DNA of 64,000 nt from Agrobacterium tumefaciens (GCF_009649785.1 NZ_WJOK01000012.1:102950-166949), one strand, 5' to 3'; positions 52,334-62,954 are shown, counted from the stretch's first letter. Numbers and translations are program-made. The notes: a model not told the origin generated them from the letters alone.

Positions 52334-52933
52334 TTATTCGAAGGCTGACAGCTGGACTGCTGCCGCCTTGCGGTCGAGCGTCTGGCCGGGATTTTCGACC
52401 GGCCGGTCGAAGGGTTTCCATGTTTCGCCCACCACCTGCTCATAGGCTGCGACAGCGCCGACCGCCGCCATTCTGAGCGCATGTGCCTGGATGCCCATGT
52501 CGGCTGCGAATTCGCGCTTGCGCTGGGCGGCGCTCTCATAGCCGACCGGACCGTCGAGATCCTCGTCGCGGGCATCCGCAGCGCTCTTGGCGGTGGCGTT
52601 CCGCGCCTCGGTGACGGCGCGGGAGTAGAACTGGCCGGCGCCATGGGCCGATCCGACATAGGCCCCGACGATGCGCTGCAGATGGATCTGCATCGCCCGG
52701 TCGCCAAGGCCATCGGAAAGTGCGGTGGCGGTTTCGACGATCAGGCGCTCGTGCATGCCACGGATGCCATCGCTGTCGACAATGGCGATCCCGAAGCTTT
52801 CGGCGATCCGAAGCGCCTGTGTTTCATCGGGGCATGAAAGGCGGACCATTTCGAGGGTGGCGCCTCTGCGCAGCGGCACGACGCGGGCGGATTGGCGGAT
52901 TGATTGACGGGATTGAGTTGCTGACTTTGCCAT
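52334..52933 (-). CDS. Conserved hypothetical rhizobial-plasmid protein (199 residues)
   Basis: Begins MAKSATQSRQSIRQSARVVP with a strong AAGGAG site before ATG 52933; the frame is open much further upstream but without support. The protein is largely helical, Ala-rich and has no recognised motif; the N-terminal 30 residues are basic. It sits between the ArdC-like and DUF1419-like genes, a neighbourhood of plasmid housekeeping genes. Its leader lies next to a large inverted repeat. Function unknown. Confidence 0.65.
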   Translation of the reverse strand: MAKSATQSRQSIRQSARVVPLRRGATLEMVRLSCPDETQALRIAESFGIAIVDSDGIRGMHERLIVETATALSDGLGDRAMQIHLQRIVGAYVGSAHGAGQFYSRAVTEARNATAKSAADARDEDLDGPVGYESAAQRKREFAADMGIQAHALRMAAVGAVAAYEQVVGETWKPFDRPVENPGQTLDRKAAAVQLSAFE

Positions 52934-52968
52934 GGTGGTCTCCTTTGCTTCGCCGAAGTGTCGGCCCC

Positions 52969-53209
52969 CTGGCCGTTCTGTCCTTCGGTGCGGTCGAAAG
53001 GAACAGGCGCAATCCGGGCGGATCAGGGCCCGGTCAGGCCAGATCGAGCGAAGCAGGCAGGCGGTCAAGCAGGGGTGACAAGCCCTTGCGAAGCCCGCGT
53101 GCCTGCTTTGTCGAGAGCGGCATGACCGGCCGCCCCGCGGCGCGACAGCGGCCTTGAACCGAACGGGCGCCGGTTCAGACGCCACGAAACCGAAGGACGG
53201 AACGGCCAG
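52969..53209. repeat. Diverged 240-bp inverted duplication
   Basis: The ends match over 21 bp with one mismatch: CTGGCCGTTCTGTCCTTCGGT at 52969-52989 and its inverse at 53189-53209 (GTTCC instead of GTTCT). Inner blocks also pair: GGTCA..GCC..TCGA and AAGCAGGCA..GCGG in the left arm recur inverted in the right arm. The two arms look like a decayed inverted copy of about 100 bp. No gene lies here. Confidence 0.6.
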
Positions 53210-53438
53210 AGGCAAACCTCGGATGCCGAAGCTGAGAGGAAACCACGCTAGACCTGCGCCAGGCCGCGCCGATCCAACGTCCAAGCCGCAGCTTGCCCAG
53301 TCATCACAACCGCCGACGTCACTATCGGCTCGTGGTCCCGTTTGGCCTGAGCCACCCGGCAGATGTGCACGGGCACGCAATGATGCGATTGCATCCTCCT
53401 GTCGCGCGAGCGTTCACGAAAGTCCATCGACGGAGGAA

Positions 53439-53837
53439 TTATGCCGCATAACCGAGACAATCGTCCGCAGTGCGCGACCAAATATGTTCCAGCTTCTCGT
53501 CGTGCTTCATCACAAGGGAGGGCCTGGATTCGCGTTCGATGACAGCGCTTTGCATGCGTTCGGGCGAGCTCTTGTCGGCCAGGTCGCAATAACCGCGGAA
53601 GTGCCAGAGGCACCCGTCGACCGGCAGAGAGAAGAGGATGCTGGTGACCAAACCGTTCGGGAATTCGCGCATGGCGAATATCCCGGCCTTGATCGAGAGC
53701 GGCGGCAGTATCTCAAACGTGTAGTCGTGGGATGCGTCGGCGATCTCGAACCATTCGCCGCTGTAGAGCGCGCTGTCGTCCCACTCCCATACATGCTCAG
53801 CCTCGTTCGGTAATGATCGCGCTGATGTGGCACCCAT
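53439..53837 (-). CDS. DUF1419-like protein
   Basis: A 132-residue protein with EWFEIADASHDYTFEILPPL, FAMREFPNGLVTSILFSLP, and the end KLEHIWSRTADDCLGYAA. This pattern resembles DUF1419 proteins of rhizobial plasmids, but the usual N-terminal 50-60 residues seem shorter or divergent. Function unknown. Bases 52934-53438 upstream of 52334 contain no other gene. Confidence 0.6.
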   Translation of the reverse strand: MGATSARSLPNEAEHVWEWDDSALYSGEWFEIADASHDYTFEILPPLSIKAGIFAMREFPNGLVTSILFSLPVDGCLWHFRGYCDLADKSSPERMQSAVIERESRPSLVMKHDEKLEHIWSRTADDCLGYAA

Positions 53838-53927
53838 GGCTGCACGCCAACTCTACTGTTTTCCCAAAAAATGCTGCGGGGGCCCTCGAGGGACGCCAAG
53901 CGGCGCGGCTCCCGGGATAGCGAAAAA

Positions 53928-56900
53928 TCACTGAAAATTCCTGCTCTTCACCTTCAGCGTATCGATATGAAGATCAGGCGTGAACATATCCCGCGGGACG
54001 ACCGGCCTCGGCCGATCGCGCGAATCCGGCCCACCGCCCCCATGGGCAAACTCATCGCCTCGTCCCGTTGGCAGCCTGAATTCGACATCCCGATCGGCCA
54101 GGCCAACGAGATCGCCTGACAGATCGAATAGTTGCTGCGCGACGAGGTGCACGACCTCCCCTTCCCGCTGAATCCGCCCATTGATTGCCATCATCGAGGA
54201 TCCGAGCACCACGCTCCTGCGCTTCTCGAACAGTGACGGCCAGACGACGATGTTGGCAGGGCCTGTTTCGTCCTCGATGGTGATGAACATGACCCCCTTG
54301 GCAGACCCGGGCTTCTGGCGCACCAGCACCAGACCTGCAGTATAAACCCATCGCCCATCCCGAGCATTCATCGCCTCCGCACAGGAGATGATGTTGCGTG
54401 CCGACAGGTCCCTGCGCAGGAACGCAACCGGATGCTGCCGTAGCGTCAAGCCCGTATGGCTGTAATCTTCGATGACGTTGTGCCCGTCCGTCATCTGCCG
54501 AAGGGCGACCTCCGGCTCCTGCTGCTCAGCAATTGCCGCCATCTCGCGCTCAGTCGCGGCGGCAAACAACGGCAATGGCTCATCACGCAGCGCCTTGATG
54601 GCCCAGAGCGCGTCACGCCTCTCGAGTTTGAGCGATGGCAGAAAGGCATCGGCCTCTGCAAGCTGGACAAGGGCCTCCGTCGGGACGCTGGACCGGCGCC
54701 ACATGTCATCGACGGATAAGAAAGTACTATTCATGCGTGCCGTCACGATCCGCGCTGCGTCAGCGACAGCCAGTCCCTTTACCTGCCGAAACCCAAGCCG
54801 GACAGCATGCCGATCAATGCTGCCGATCTTTTCCAGAGTGCAGTCCCAGCGCGAGCGGTTGACGCACACAGGTCGCACCTCGACGCCATGCTTGATCGCA
54901 TCGCCGACGATCTGGGCGGGCGCATAAAAGCCCATCGGCTGACTGTTCAAAAGCGCCGCGCAAAAGACATCCGGATAGTGGCATTTGATGTAGTTCGATG
55001 CATAGGCGATCAGCGCGAAAGATGCCGCGTGACTTTCCGGAAAACCGTAGCTGCCGAAACCTTCGAGCTGGGAAAAGGTCTTTTCGGCGAACTCCGCCGA
55101 ATAACCGTTCTTGACCATGCCGGAGACGAGTTTTCCCTTGAAGCGGGAGACCCCGCCGGTGAACTTGAAGGTGGCCATGGATTTGCGCAGCTGGTCGGCC
55201 TCCCCGCCAGTAAAGCCGGCGCAGACCATGGCGACGCGCATGGCGCTCTCCTGAAACAGCGGCACGCCCAGCGTCTTGCCGAGCACGGCCTCAAGCTCAG
55301 GTGTGGGATACTCTACCGGCTCCTTTCCTTCGCGGCGGCGAAGATAGGGGTGCACCATATCGCCCTGGATAGGACCGGGTCGGACGATTGCCACCTGCAC
55401 GACCAGATCGTAGAAGGTGCGGGGTTTCAGGCGCGGCAACATCGCCATCTGCGCGCGGCTTTCGATCTGGAAGGTCCCGAGCGTATCGGCTTTTCGGATC
55501 ATTGCGTAGGTGGCTGCGTCTTCCTGCTGGATCGTAGACAGATCGAGATCCTCGCCCTTATCCTCACGGATGAGATGAAACGCCTTTGCCATGCAGGTGA
55601 GCATGCCGAGTGCGAGCACATCCACCTTCATGAACTTTAGCGCCTCGACATCGTCCTTGTCCCACTCGATGATCTGGCGGTCCTTCATCGTCGCCGGCTC
55701 GATCGGCACGAGATCGTCCAGTCGGTCATGGGTGAGGACAAATCCTCCTGGATGCTGGCCAAGGTGGCGTGGTGCACCCATCAGCTGCTGCGCCAGTTTC
55801 AGGGTGAGCGCTAAGCGCCGGTCGTCGGGGTTGAGATTGAGCTCGCGGATGTTTCGGTTGGGCACTTCCTCCGACCAGGACCACATGCCTGATGACAGCG
55901 CCTTGATCACGTCTTCCGGCAGGCCGAGCGCCTTGCCGACATCGCGGATCGCTCCCTTGGCACGATACCGCGTAACGGTGGCGCAGAGGGCTGCCTTGTC
56001 ATGTCGGTAGGTCTTGTAGATCCATTGGATTACCTCCTCGCGCCGTTCATGCTCGAAGTCGACATCGATATCCGGTGGCTCGTCGCGTTCCTGGCTGACG
56101 AAACGCTCGAACAGGAGGTCATTGGTCGAGGGGTCGATCGATGTGATGCCGAGAATATAGCAGACAGCGCTGTTGGCCGCCGATCCCCTGCCCTGGCAGA
56201 GAATGCCCTGGCTTCTCGCAAAGCGCACGATCGAAAACACCGTCAGAAAATACGGCGCGTATTTCATGGTGCGGATGAGATCGAGCTCGTGCCGCACGGT
56301 CTTCAACACATCCGGCGGCAGCCCCTCGGGATAGCGGTTGGGCACACACTCCCAAACGTAATGCTCGAGCGATCCCTGAGCATCCTTGCCCGGCACGATC
56401 GCCTCTTCGGGATATTGGTAGGTCAGCTCCTCGAGAGAAAACGTGCAGCGCCGCACGATCTCCATGGTTCGCGCCAGGGCCTCCGGATAGCGCGGAAATA
56501 GGCGAGCCATTTCTTCCGGAGGCTTCAAATATCGGTCGGCATGCCTCTCGCGCTCGAAGCCGACATCGTCGATCGTGGTATTGTGCCTGATGCAGGTGAC
56601 GATGTCCTGCAACTGCCGCCGACCCGGCTCATGAAACAGCACGTCATTGGTGACGACGGTTTTGACCCTGAACCGTGCCGCCATGTTGGAAATCTCATGG
56701 AGCCGCAGCTGGTCATTGGGGCGTCGGCGCAGACAAAGCGATACATAGGCGCGATCACCAAAAACGTGCGCCAACTTGCGAAGCTGTGCTGCGCATGTGG
56801 CGTCCGGCAAATCCGGCACCAGAATGCCGATCATGCCTTCCGAGTAAGCCATGACATCGTCCCAGTGCAGAATGCAGTTCTTCTTGCCGCCGCGCGACTT

Positions 56901-57185
56901 GCCAAGCGTGATCAGCCGGGTCAGCCGCGAATATGCCGGACGATCCATCGGATAGACCAGCAACGACATACCGTCGGCGAGGTCGAGGCGACAACCAACG
57001 ACGAGGCGGAGACCTGTCGCGCGGGATGCTTCAAGGGCGCGGACGATGCCTGCGAGCGAATTGCGATCGACGACGCCGATCGCACTGATCCCAAGGAGTT
57101 TTGCAGTATCAAACAACTCCTGCGCCGACGAGGCACCACGCAGAAACGAAAAATGTGTCGTGACCTGGAGCTCGGCATAGCTCAT
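53928..57185 (-). CDS. dnaE2: Error-prone DNA polymerase DnaE2
   Basis: A 1085-residue C-family polymerase. It begins [20 protein letters not shown] (PHP domain) and has the catalytic Asp pair in [16 protein letters not shown], the [20 protein letters not shown] region, a helix-hairpin-helix and a C-terminal OB fold ([20 protein letters not shown]). Length and lack of a beta-clamp C-terminal extension fit DnaE2 rather than replicative DnaE1. It performs translesion synthesis with ImuA and ImuB. Its start overlaps the imuB stop by 4 bp, so the cassette is translationally coupled. Confidence 0.94.
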   Translation of the reverse strand: MSYAELQVTTHFSFLRGASSAQELFDTAKLLGISAIGVVDRNSLAGIVRALEASRATGLRLVVGCRLDLADGMSLLVYPMDRPAYSRLTRLITLGKSRGGKKNCILHWDDVMAYSEGMIGILVPDLPDATCAAQLRKLAHVFGDRAYVSLCLRRRPNDQLRLHEISNMAARFRVKTVVTNDVLFHEPGRRQLQDIVTCIRHNTTIDDVGFERERHADRYLKPPEEMARLFPRYPEALARTMEIVRRCTFSLEELTYQYPEEAIVPGKDAQGSLEHYVWECVPNRYPEGLPPDVLKTVRHELDLIRTMKYAPYFLTVFSIVRFARSQGILCQGRGSAANSAVCYILGITSIDPSTNDLLFERFVSQERDEPPDIDVDFEHERREEVIQWIYKTYRHDKAALCATVTRYRAKGAIRDVGKALGLPEDVIKALSSGMWSWSEEVPNRNIRELNLNPDDRRLALTLKLAQQLMGAPRHLGQHPGGFVLTHDRLDDLVPIEPATMKDRQIIEWDKDDVEALKFMKVDVLALGMLTCMAKAFHLIREDKGEDLDLSTIQQEDAATYAMIRKADTLGTFQIESRAQMAMLPRLKPRTFYDLVVQVAIVRPGPIQGDMVHPYLRRREGKEPVEYPTPELEAVLGKTLGVPLFQESAMRVAMVCAGFTGGEADQLRKSMATFKFTGGVSRFKGKLVSGMVKNGYSAEFAEKTFSQLEGFGSYGFPESHAASFALIAYASNYIKCHYPDVFCAALLNSQPMGFYAPAQIVGDAIKHGVEVRPVCVNRSRWDCTLEKIGSIDRHAVRLGFRQVKGLAVADAARIVTARMNSTFLSVDDMWRRSSVPTEALVQLAEADAFLPSLKLERRDALWAIKALRDEPLPLFAAATEREMAAIAEQQEPEVALRQMTDGHNVIEDYSHTGLTLRQHPVAFLRRDLSARNIISCAEAMNARDGRWVYTAGLVLVRQKPGSAKGVMFITIEDETGPANIVVWPSLFEKRRSVVLGSSMMAINGRIQREGEVVHLVAQQLFDLSGDLVGLADRDVEFRLPTGRGDEFAHGGGGPDSRDRPRPVVPRDMFTPDLHIDTLKVKSRNFQ

Positions 57186-58693
57186 GCGAATATCCCGTGG
57201 CAGAACCAGCGGTGTGACCCGGTTTGCGGATCAATACCGTCGCCAGAGCGGAACACCCAAAGACGCTCACCGGATTCGTCCTCGATGACAAAGTAGTCGC
57301 GCACGGCGTCCATTTCGGCATCTCGCTGCCACCATTCCCCGAAAATGCGTTCCGGGCCGTCGGCACATTTGACCTTGCGGCGTTTGCCACGCCAGACGAT
57401 GGAGACTGGGGGCCGGTCCGGCATCAGCGCGATCGCCTCGATCAACTCAGGTCTCGGCAAGAGACGAACGGGGCGTCGCCAATGGCTGACCCAGGCAACG
57501 GCGATCGGTTCGGCGACGGGGCTGATGCGCTGGACAGAGCGTTCCGGCACATCGGAGGCGACCGGTGCGACGCGATAGACCCTCTGCCCCCGGTTTCCAT
57601 AGAGGTCGATCAGCGGCGTGACATCAGTGACCTCATCCTCGACCAGAGCAGAGGCTTTCTGAGCCTCCTCGAGAGGCTCGGCTATCACGGCGAGCAGGAT
57701 CAGCTTTTCGATCCCGAAGCCCGGCTCGATCTTTTCCGTCCGGTCCCGAAACAGTTTTGTCAGCCAGGCGACATCGCGGGCGGGCCTGGCGGTTCCGGCG
57801 CGGATGGCCTGTCTCGTGCCATCGACCTTCTCGACGATCAGGTCGGCACGGCGAACGCCAAGCCCGCGCTTCTGGAGTTCGTCAACGAGTTGGACGACCA
57901 GACGGCCAACATATTTATTGATTGTTTCCGCAGCCCCGATCGGTTCGGCAAAGGCCTTGGAGACTTCAACCAGCTCTGCGGTCCGGATCGGTTCGATCGG
58001 CTCGGCGACACGACAGAGCATCTGGTCGAGACGGCGGCCGACCTCCGGACCGAAGCGCAATGTCAGCGGAGCCCGCGGGGTGTTGGCAAGCTCGCCGATT
58101 GTCTGGAAACCGAGAATGCGCAGATCAGAGACGATCTTTGACGGCAGGCGCAGAAGCGAAATCGGCAGTTTTTCGACGGCACGGGCCGTCTCGCCCGGAG
58201 GAACGACAATCGTTTCGCGATTGATTGCGCGGGCGCAAGCATGGGCAGCACCCCAGCTGTCGGCAACCGCCACGCGCGCCGTCAGTTTTCGGGCAAGAAA
58301 CTGGTTGGCGATCTTCGTCACCATCGGCAGTTCACCACCCTGCAAATGATCGGCGCCTTCCGTATCCATGACGATACCATCAATCCCGTCGACGGCGACG
58401 ATCGGCGAATAGATCGTCAGCGCCCAGAGCGTGATGCGCTCGAGCGCGGCTTGATCGGCTTGCGAATCTGCGTCAACCAGCATCAGGCCGCGAAACAGAG
58501 ACTGCGCCTTTGCCGCCGCCATGCCGGCATGCACGCCCGCCTTTCTGGCAGCCGCATCGGCGGCAGACACCCATCGCTTCGAACCGCTTCTCGCGATCAC
58601 GGCGATTGGCTGTTCAGGCGGAATAGACGGATCGGCCCGACGAATGCGATCCGTCGGCAGATCCAGAAGATAGATCGAGACGACCCTTGTCAT
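57182..58693 (-). CDS. imuB: ImuB, catalytically atypical Y-family polymerase-like protein
   Basis: A 503-residue Y-family-like protein. It starts [20 protein letters not shown], where active polymerases have the YFDMDCFFA-type acidic motif; [10 protein letters not shown] keeps a later acidic residue. The helix-hairpin-helix/little-finger part ([24 protein letters not shown], here [20 protein letters not shown]) and a long C-terminal tail fit ImuB, which bridges DnaE2 to the beta clamp rather than synthesising DNA. It overlaps imuA by 80 bp and dnaE2 by 4 bp. Confidence 0.92.
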   Translation of the reverse strand: MTRVVSIYLLDLPTDRIRRADPSIPPEQPIAVIARSGSKRWVSAADAAARKAGVHAGMAAAKAQSLFRGLMLVDADSQADQAALERITLWALTIYSPIVAVDGIDGIVMDTEGADHLQGGELPMVTKIANQFLARKLTARVAVADSWGAAHACARAINRETIVVPPGETARAVEKLPISLLRLPSKIVSDLRILGFQTIGELANTPRAPLTLRFGPEVGRRLDQMLCRVAEPIEPIRTAELVEVSKAFAEPIGAAETINKYVGRLVVQLVDELQKRGLGVRRADLIVEKVDGTRQAIRAGTARPARDVAWLTKLFRDRTEKIEPGFGIEKLILLAVIAEPLEEAQKASALVEDEVTDVTPLIDLYGNRGQRVYRVAPVASDVPERSVQRISPVAEPIAVAWVSHWRRPVRLLPRPELIEAIALMPDRPPVSIVWRGKRRKVKCADGPERIFGEWWQRDAEMDAVRDYFVIEDESGERLWVFRSGDGIDPQTGSHRWFCHGIFA

Positions 58694-59366
58694 CGCACGC
58701 CCTCACAAGAAACTCAGCACACTCACCCGCTTTCACGCGCATCAATTCCAGAAACCATTGAGGCCTGCCCACCCCCGGTACCGGCAAGTCCTCTGACGGC
58801 ATCACGCTGACACGCCATCGCGTGGTCGAGGCCGTCGGCTGCCCAAAGTCATTGGCCTCCGTCTGTCGCCGCCATCGGCGGACCGCGAGCGCCATGGTCC
58901 CGGTTCGCTCGGCTGCAAGCTGCAGACGGCGGGAACTGACCATAGGCAGGCGAACAAGTTCACCGACGACGGCACCAAGTCCGCCGAAGGAAAGGCCCTC
59001 CTCCATATTGGCCAGCACATCCTCTTCCTTGTCGGATTCAACAAAGATGACGCGGTCGGGATGCAGGCCCACATGGGCAAGAGCCGGAAAAAAAAGATCC
59101 GGCCGCGTCAGACACCAGATGACGGGGCCTTTTGTTCTTGCGGCAATGCCGGCAACACAAAGGGCGGCCGCTGCACCATCGACAGTACCGGAGCCACCGC
59201 CTGCAAACTCGTGCAGCGCGCCATAGGCGAGGCCCCCGCCAGGCAAGGCCGCATCGATCTCGGAAACGCCAAAAGAAAGTGTTCCGGCCCGCTTCGCGGA
59301 TACCCCTTCCATCGACGCGATGCGGTCTCGCAAGTCGCAAATCACCCTCTGACGGGCAGCACTCAT
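58614..59366 (-). CDS. imuA: ImuA, RecA-like accessory factor of the mutasome
   Basis: A 250-residue ImuA-type protein (RecA/SulA-like). Its start MSAARQRVICDLRDRIASME and LSFGVSEIDAALPGGGLAYG are typical. The usual Walker A is replaced by HEFAGGGSG, so ATP binding is doubtful, as in other ImuA proteins. Its end overlaps imuB by 80 bp. It is the first gene of the cassette, and a LexA box lies 62 bp upstream. Confidence 0.9.
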   Translation of the reverse strand: MSAARQRVICDLRDRIASMEGVSAKRAGTLSFGVSEIDAALPGGGLAYGALHEFAGGGSGTVDGAAAALCVAGIAARTKGPVIWCLTRPDLFFPALAHVGLHPDRVIFVESDKEEDVLANMEEGLSFGGLGAVVGELVRLPMVSSRRLQLAAERTGTMALAVRRWRRQTEANDFGQPTASTTRWRVSVMPSEDLPVPGVGRPQWFLELMRVKAGECAEFLVRACDDKGRLDLSSGSADGSHSSGRSVYSA

Positions 59367-59427
59367 CGTTCACGGCTCCCTTCAAGGTCGCGTTCAAAGG
59401 ATCGACATTATGTCGTACGGGCTATAT

Positions 59428-59442
59428 GTTCATTGTTTGTTC
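59428..59442. promoter_or_regulatory. LexA (SOS) box upstream of imuA
   Basis: GTTCATTGTTTGTTC matches the alphaproteobacterial LexA consensus GTTC-N7-GTTC exactly. It is 62 bp before imuA and about 207 bp before the divergent ligase gene, so it most likely controls imuA-imuB-dnaE2. Confidence 0.85.
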
Positions 59443-59648
59443 TCGGAATGCAAAAGAGTCAAGCACCACATGGTTGAGGAATATTATCCCAGTATTAGCA
59501 AAGTCGAAGATTCGAAAAGGATTCAAGGAGGTAAGGGAAAACAGAAATTTTTGCAGCCCTTGCGTCCGTCGGGTTCAAAACGGTGGATAGCGGGGATAGA
59601 TGAACGGCGTCACAATCTTCTTAAGGTTTTCGTGCTGAACTCGTTTGC

Positions 59649-60701
59649 ATGACGAAGCCACCGAGATCAAAGCCGCTCCTTCGTGATACCGAAGCTCCGC
59701 TACGGTCAAAGCCGCGTCGGAAGCGCAATCCCGCACAGCCACAGCTGCTGTTTGATCCGATGCCCGATCGCGTCGAGCCGGCGCTCGCCCAATTGAAGGC
59801 GCACCCTCCACAAGGCGACCAATGGAGCTGGGAGCTGAAATGGGATGGCTATCGCCTCGCTATCCATATCGAGCCGACAGGGGTCCGCATCCTCACGCGT
59901 GGTGGCCATGACTGGACGCACCGGTTTCCGGCGATCGAGCAGGCTGCCCGGGCGCTTGGTCCGGCAACGATGATCATTGATGGCGAGGCGGTTGTGCTTG
60001 ACGATGAAGGGCGGCCGGATTTCGGGCTGCTGCAGAAATCGTTGGGTGCGTCTGGAAAGACGGCTGGCAACCGAGCTTCGGACGCCATCCTCTACGCGTT
60101 CGATCTTATTTATCTCGACGGCCATGACCTGCGCAACGTGGAGTACCGTTCGCGCCGGCATCTTCTCGAGGATACGCTGAAGGGGCACGACGGCGCGATC
60201 CGCCTTTCGGAAACCATTGACGCCGATCCCGCGATCCTGCTGGAACACGTTGGCAGCCTTGGCCTCGAGGGCATCGTCGGCAAGCAATTGGATCAACCCT
60301 ATCGCTCCGGCCGGACCGGCGACTGGGTCAAGATCAAGTGCGTTAAGAGCGAAGCCTTCATGGTTGTTGGCTACGAGCCATCGACGGCATCGTCCGGCGG
60401 CTTCGGCTCTCTGGTGCTTGCTGCCTATCGCGGTGACGAGCTCGTTCATGTCGGGAACGTCGGGACGGGCTTCAGGCAAGCCGAGATGAACAGGCTGCGC
60501 AAGATGCTCGACAAGCTGCGCTGGAAACGGAAGCAGCCGCCTGTTCCCTATGCCGAAAAGGCAGACATCGTTTGGGTCGAGCCGACTTTGATTGCCGAGA
60601 TCGAGTTCCGGGCCTGGACGGCGGACGGCAAGCTACGCCATGCCTCCTACAAAGGCTTGCGGGAACGGCAAGACAATGCCGACGTTTACAAGCTCGACTA
60701 G
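59649..60701 (+). CDS. ATP-dependent DNA ligase (LigD ligase-domain type)
   Basis: A 350-residue ligase. The adenylation motif I is ELKWDGYRLA (catalytic Lys near residue 68), followed by IDGEAVVLDDEG, and motifs of the OB fold near GDWVKIKC and SLVLAAYRGDELVHVGNVGT. It lacks the polymerase and phosphoesterase domains of full LigD, matching the stand-alone NHEJ-type ligases of rhizobia, which pair with Ku. No ku gene is in view. It is divergent from imuA. Confidence 0.88.
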   Translation: MTKPPRSKPLLRDTEAPLRSKPRRKRNPAQPQLLFDPMPDRVEPALAQLKAHPPQGDQWSWELKWDGYRLAIHIEPTGVRILTRGGHDWTHRFPAIEQAARALGPATMIIDGEAVVLDDEGRPDFGLLQKSLGASGKTAGNRASDAILYAFDLIYLDGHDLRNVEYRSRRHLLEDTLKGHDGAIRLSETIDADPAILLEHVGSLGLEGIVGKQLDQPYRSGRTGDWVKIKCVKSEAFMVVGYEPSTASSGGFGSLVLAAYRGDELVHVGNVGTGFRQAEMNRLRKMLDKLRWKRKQPPVPYAEKADIVWVEPTLIAEIEFRAWTADGKLRHASYKGLRERQDNADVYKLD

Positions 60702-60759
60702 CGACGCAGGCGGAACTCACCACACAACTGCATTCGGTCGCAACGGAGGAATTGCTGCC

Positions 60760-61524
60760 ATGTGCAATCTATATCGGATGGAAGACAAGGACTGGGTCTC
60801 CAAATGGGCTCAGGACGCCGAAAGCCTGATCAACCTGATGCCAGCCTATCAGATGAACCCCGACCAAATGGGGCCGATCGTCCGCAACACGACGGACGGC
60901 AAGAAGCAGCTTGTGCATGCGCGATGGGGATTACCTTCCCCTCGCTTCGCCTTGGAGAAAGCGGCCAAAGCCAAGGCCGAGAAGCTCGCGGCCAAGGGCA
61001 AGCCATTTGATCTCGAGGAGTTGATCCGCATGGAGGCCGACCGCGGCACGACAAACGTGCGTAAGCTCAATTTCCCGCACTGGACGCGATGGTTCGACGT
61101 CGAACACAGATGCCTTGTCCCAGTCACCAGCTTCGCCGAACCGGATCCGGCGAGCAGAGAGGAAGGCGGCAATGTGCCCAATGCCTGGTTTGCCCGCGAT
61201 GACGAGAAATCGCTGATGTTTTTTGCCGGCATCCATGTGCCGCAATGGAAGAGCGTCCGGAAGGTTCGGGACGGACTCACGACCGACGATCTCTATGGTT
61301 TTCTGACCACAGACCCCAACGATCTCGTTAAACCGATCCATGAGAAAGCCATGCCGGTTCTGTTGCTGACGAAGGAGGACACGGACATCTGGATGCGGGC
61401 GCCGTGGGACGAGGCAAAACATCTTGTCCGCCCGCTTCAGAACGATGCGTTGATTATTTCGTCGCGAGAACCGTACGGGTCCACCGTCGTGTCGAAATCG
61501 GGAGAACCGGTTGACCAAGACTGA
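60760..61524 (+). CDS. HMCES/YedK-type SOS-response-associated protein
   Basis: A 254-residue SRAP-domain protein. It begins MCNLYRME, with the catalytic Cys2 exposed after Met removal, as in HMCES/YedK, which forms a covalent link with abasic sites in single-stranded DNA. NFPHWTRWFDVEHRCLVP and a later ...HEKAMPVLL (conserved His) fit the family. Start 60760 follows GGAGGA; the frame is open upstream to 60592 within the ligase gene without support. It follows the ligase by 58 bp and fits the damage-tolerance group. Confidence 0.9.
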   Translation: MCNLYRMEDKDWVSKWAQDAESLINLMPAYQMNPDQMGPIVRNTTDGKKQLVHARWGLPSPRFALEKAAKAKAEKLAAKGKPFDLEELIRMEADRGTTNVRKLNFPHWTRWFDVEHRCLVPVTSFAEPDPASREEGGNVPNAWFARDDEKSLMFFAGIHVPQWKSVRKVRDGLTTDDLYGFLTTDPNDLVKPIHEKAMPVLLLTKEDTDIWMRAPWDEAKHLVRPLQNDALIISSREPYGSTVVSKSGEPVDQD

Positions 61525-61651
61525 TTTATGTAGTGTCTGATCAGGCGGCACTGGTGCCGAGAGGCCGTGGCTGCTCGTATCCCTTTACTGGCACCTGTTA
61601 CAAGGACGATAGATCGAGACGACATTTGCGAAGAACTCCCTTAAATAGCTG

Positions 61652-62239
61652 CTAGCTAGACAGGTCGTGGAGATCGGTAGTGATCGCCGCACCGACTGAA
61701 AACTCCGAAAACCGGACATCCAGTCCGCCACGCTCAGGCGTACATGCAGTCAACCCAACGAAATAATGGGAAACTTTAGGAAACGGAGCAAGCCGCAGCA
61801 ACGGCCAAATGCTCCCATTGGAGGATGCCTGAATACGCATCGTGCCTTCCTTCAATGTGATCCGGATATAGAAATCTTCAAGCTCCTTGAAGGGCTGGGA
61901 CACTGACCAGTCGGATTTTCCATCGGTGATGACTGTGCTGAGAAACCGTTCGCCATCTGTAAACTCAACGCCTGACTTCACCCATCGATTTTCATCAATG
62001 CGCACCATAAGACCGGCCTGATCGTAGAGAGACCGGAATTCGCCTTGGACGCGGACACTCGCTGTGAAACCATCCACGACCATTACACCTAGGAAATGGC
62101 CACTGTCGCGCGTGAAGCCGTAATGCGTTTCACGCCAGAAGTCAGTGTTTGCATCGGTGGTTAAAGAGAGACCCGTCTCGGTGGCTTCCCACACTACAGG
62201 TTTATTCAGCCACTCAGCTTCTTTGAGATTAACGTCCAC
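61652..62239 (-). CDS. DUF1349 family protein
   Basis: A 195-residue protein with the DUF1349 (concanavalin-like beta-sandwich) pattern: WEATETGLSLTTDANTDFWR, YDQAGLMVRIDENRWVKSGV, and SVVITDG/WSVSQPF-type residues. Related proteins are cytoplasmic and of unclear, possibly carbohydrate-related role. The start at 62239 follows no strong ribosome site. It abuts IS remnants upstream. Confidence 0.85.
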   Translation of the reverse strand: MDVNLKEAEWLNKPVVWEATETGLSLTTDANTDFWRETHYGFTRDSGHFLGVMVVDGFTASVRVQGEFRSLYDQAGLMVRIDENRWVKSGVEFTDGERFLSTVITDGKSDWSVSQPFKELEDFYIRITLKEGTMRIQASSNGSIWPLLRLAPFPKVSHYFVGLTACTPERGGLDVRFSEFSVGAAITTDLHDLSS

Positions 62240-62344
62240 GGCACTGTCTCCAGAATTGCCCTCGCATCACTGCTGGTGGGGCTATTGCCCGACTCAACGG
62301 ATACCCGTGATCATAAACCTGGTAAAGTGAGTGTTGTCCTGCTG

Positions 62345-62458
62345 CCAGTTTCGTGGACACCAAGTTAAGGTGCTTCCAACGAAACTGGAGTGCATAAATG
62401 CAACGAAGGAAGTCCAGCCGCGAGTACAAGCTTGAGGCAGTGAAGTTCGTTAGGTAGC
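62345..62458 (+). mobile_element. IS3-family element remnant (5' end and start of orfA)
   Basis: The leader TTTCGTGGACACCAAGTTAA followed by ATG 62398 and MQRRKSSREYKLEAVKFVR then a stop corresponds to the left end and first residues of IS3-family orfA. The rest of the element is missing. Confidence 0.65.
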
Positions 62459-62459
62459 G

Positions 62460-62755
62460 TGAGGCCACACCGTCACCGAAGCGCTCGGCAAAAATCTTTC
62501 GATGGCAGTTGGTAGCACTATAGACAAAGCGCCTGACGGTCAGATGCAATTCGATCCGTCGAGCCGTACACGGCAGATCACCGATCACCGGAGGGGAACG
62601 GCTATGAACTCGACGGGAAACGGTCCCGCAGTGGGGATATATGGAGTCCGTTGACGCGGCGGACGCAGTGACAACGATCGCGTCGGTGGCATCATGCACC
62701 GATTCAACGTTCAAACCGGCCGGGAGCAGATCGGAAGTCGAAACTGGGCTCGCAT
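62460..62755 (-). pseudogene. ISL3-family transposase, N-terminal fragment
   Basis: In the minus direction, LLPAGLNVESVHDATDAIVV then IYPHCGTVSRRVHSRSP and RKIFAERFGDGVA follow the N-terminal zinc-finger part of ISL3 transposases. A normal Cys of the CPxCG motif reads Tyr-Pro-His-Cys-Gly here. The frame then passes into the IS3 remnant, so this is a fragment. Confidence 0.65.
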
Positions 62756-62915
62756 GGCGCTGATTCTCCTTCGAAAATCACACCAATTGAATCCGAAACA
62801 TCATCGAGAATGAGTCAGTGCCCAAAAAGATCCCGCGGCCATAGTCGCGACGCGCTGCGTGAAGGACAATGTATTGCGAAGATTGCCAGACATGTTCGTC
62901 ACCCCTCTGGCATAA

Positions 62916-62954
62916 ACTATGCCACGCAAACGATTTCCGGTTGCGTGGCATAGT
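62916..62954 (-). terminator. Strong hairpin downstream of the chemotaxis receptor gene
   Basis: Perfect 14-bp inverted repeat ACTATGCCACGCAA (62916-62929) / TTGCGTGGCATAGT (62941-62954) with an 11-nt loop, followed in the minus direction by TTTATG. A second GC hairpin (CGGCGGGG/CCCCGCCG, 62965-62985) lies between it and the gene. Together they probably terminate the receptor transcript. Confidence 0.6.

Noticed and set aside
53154..53813. 219-codon plus-strand frame
   Set aside because: Opposite the DUF1419-like gene, and its first part covers the inverted duplication; composition is not protein-like.
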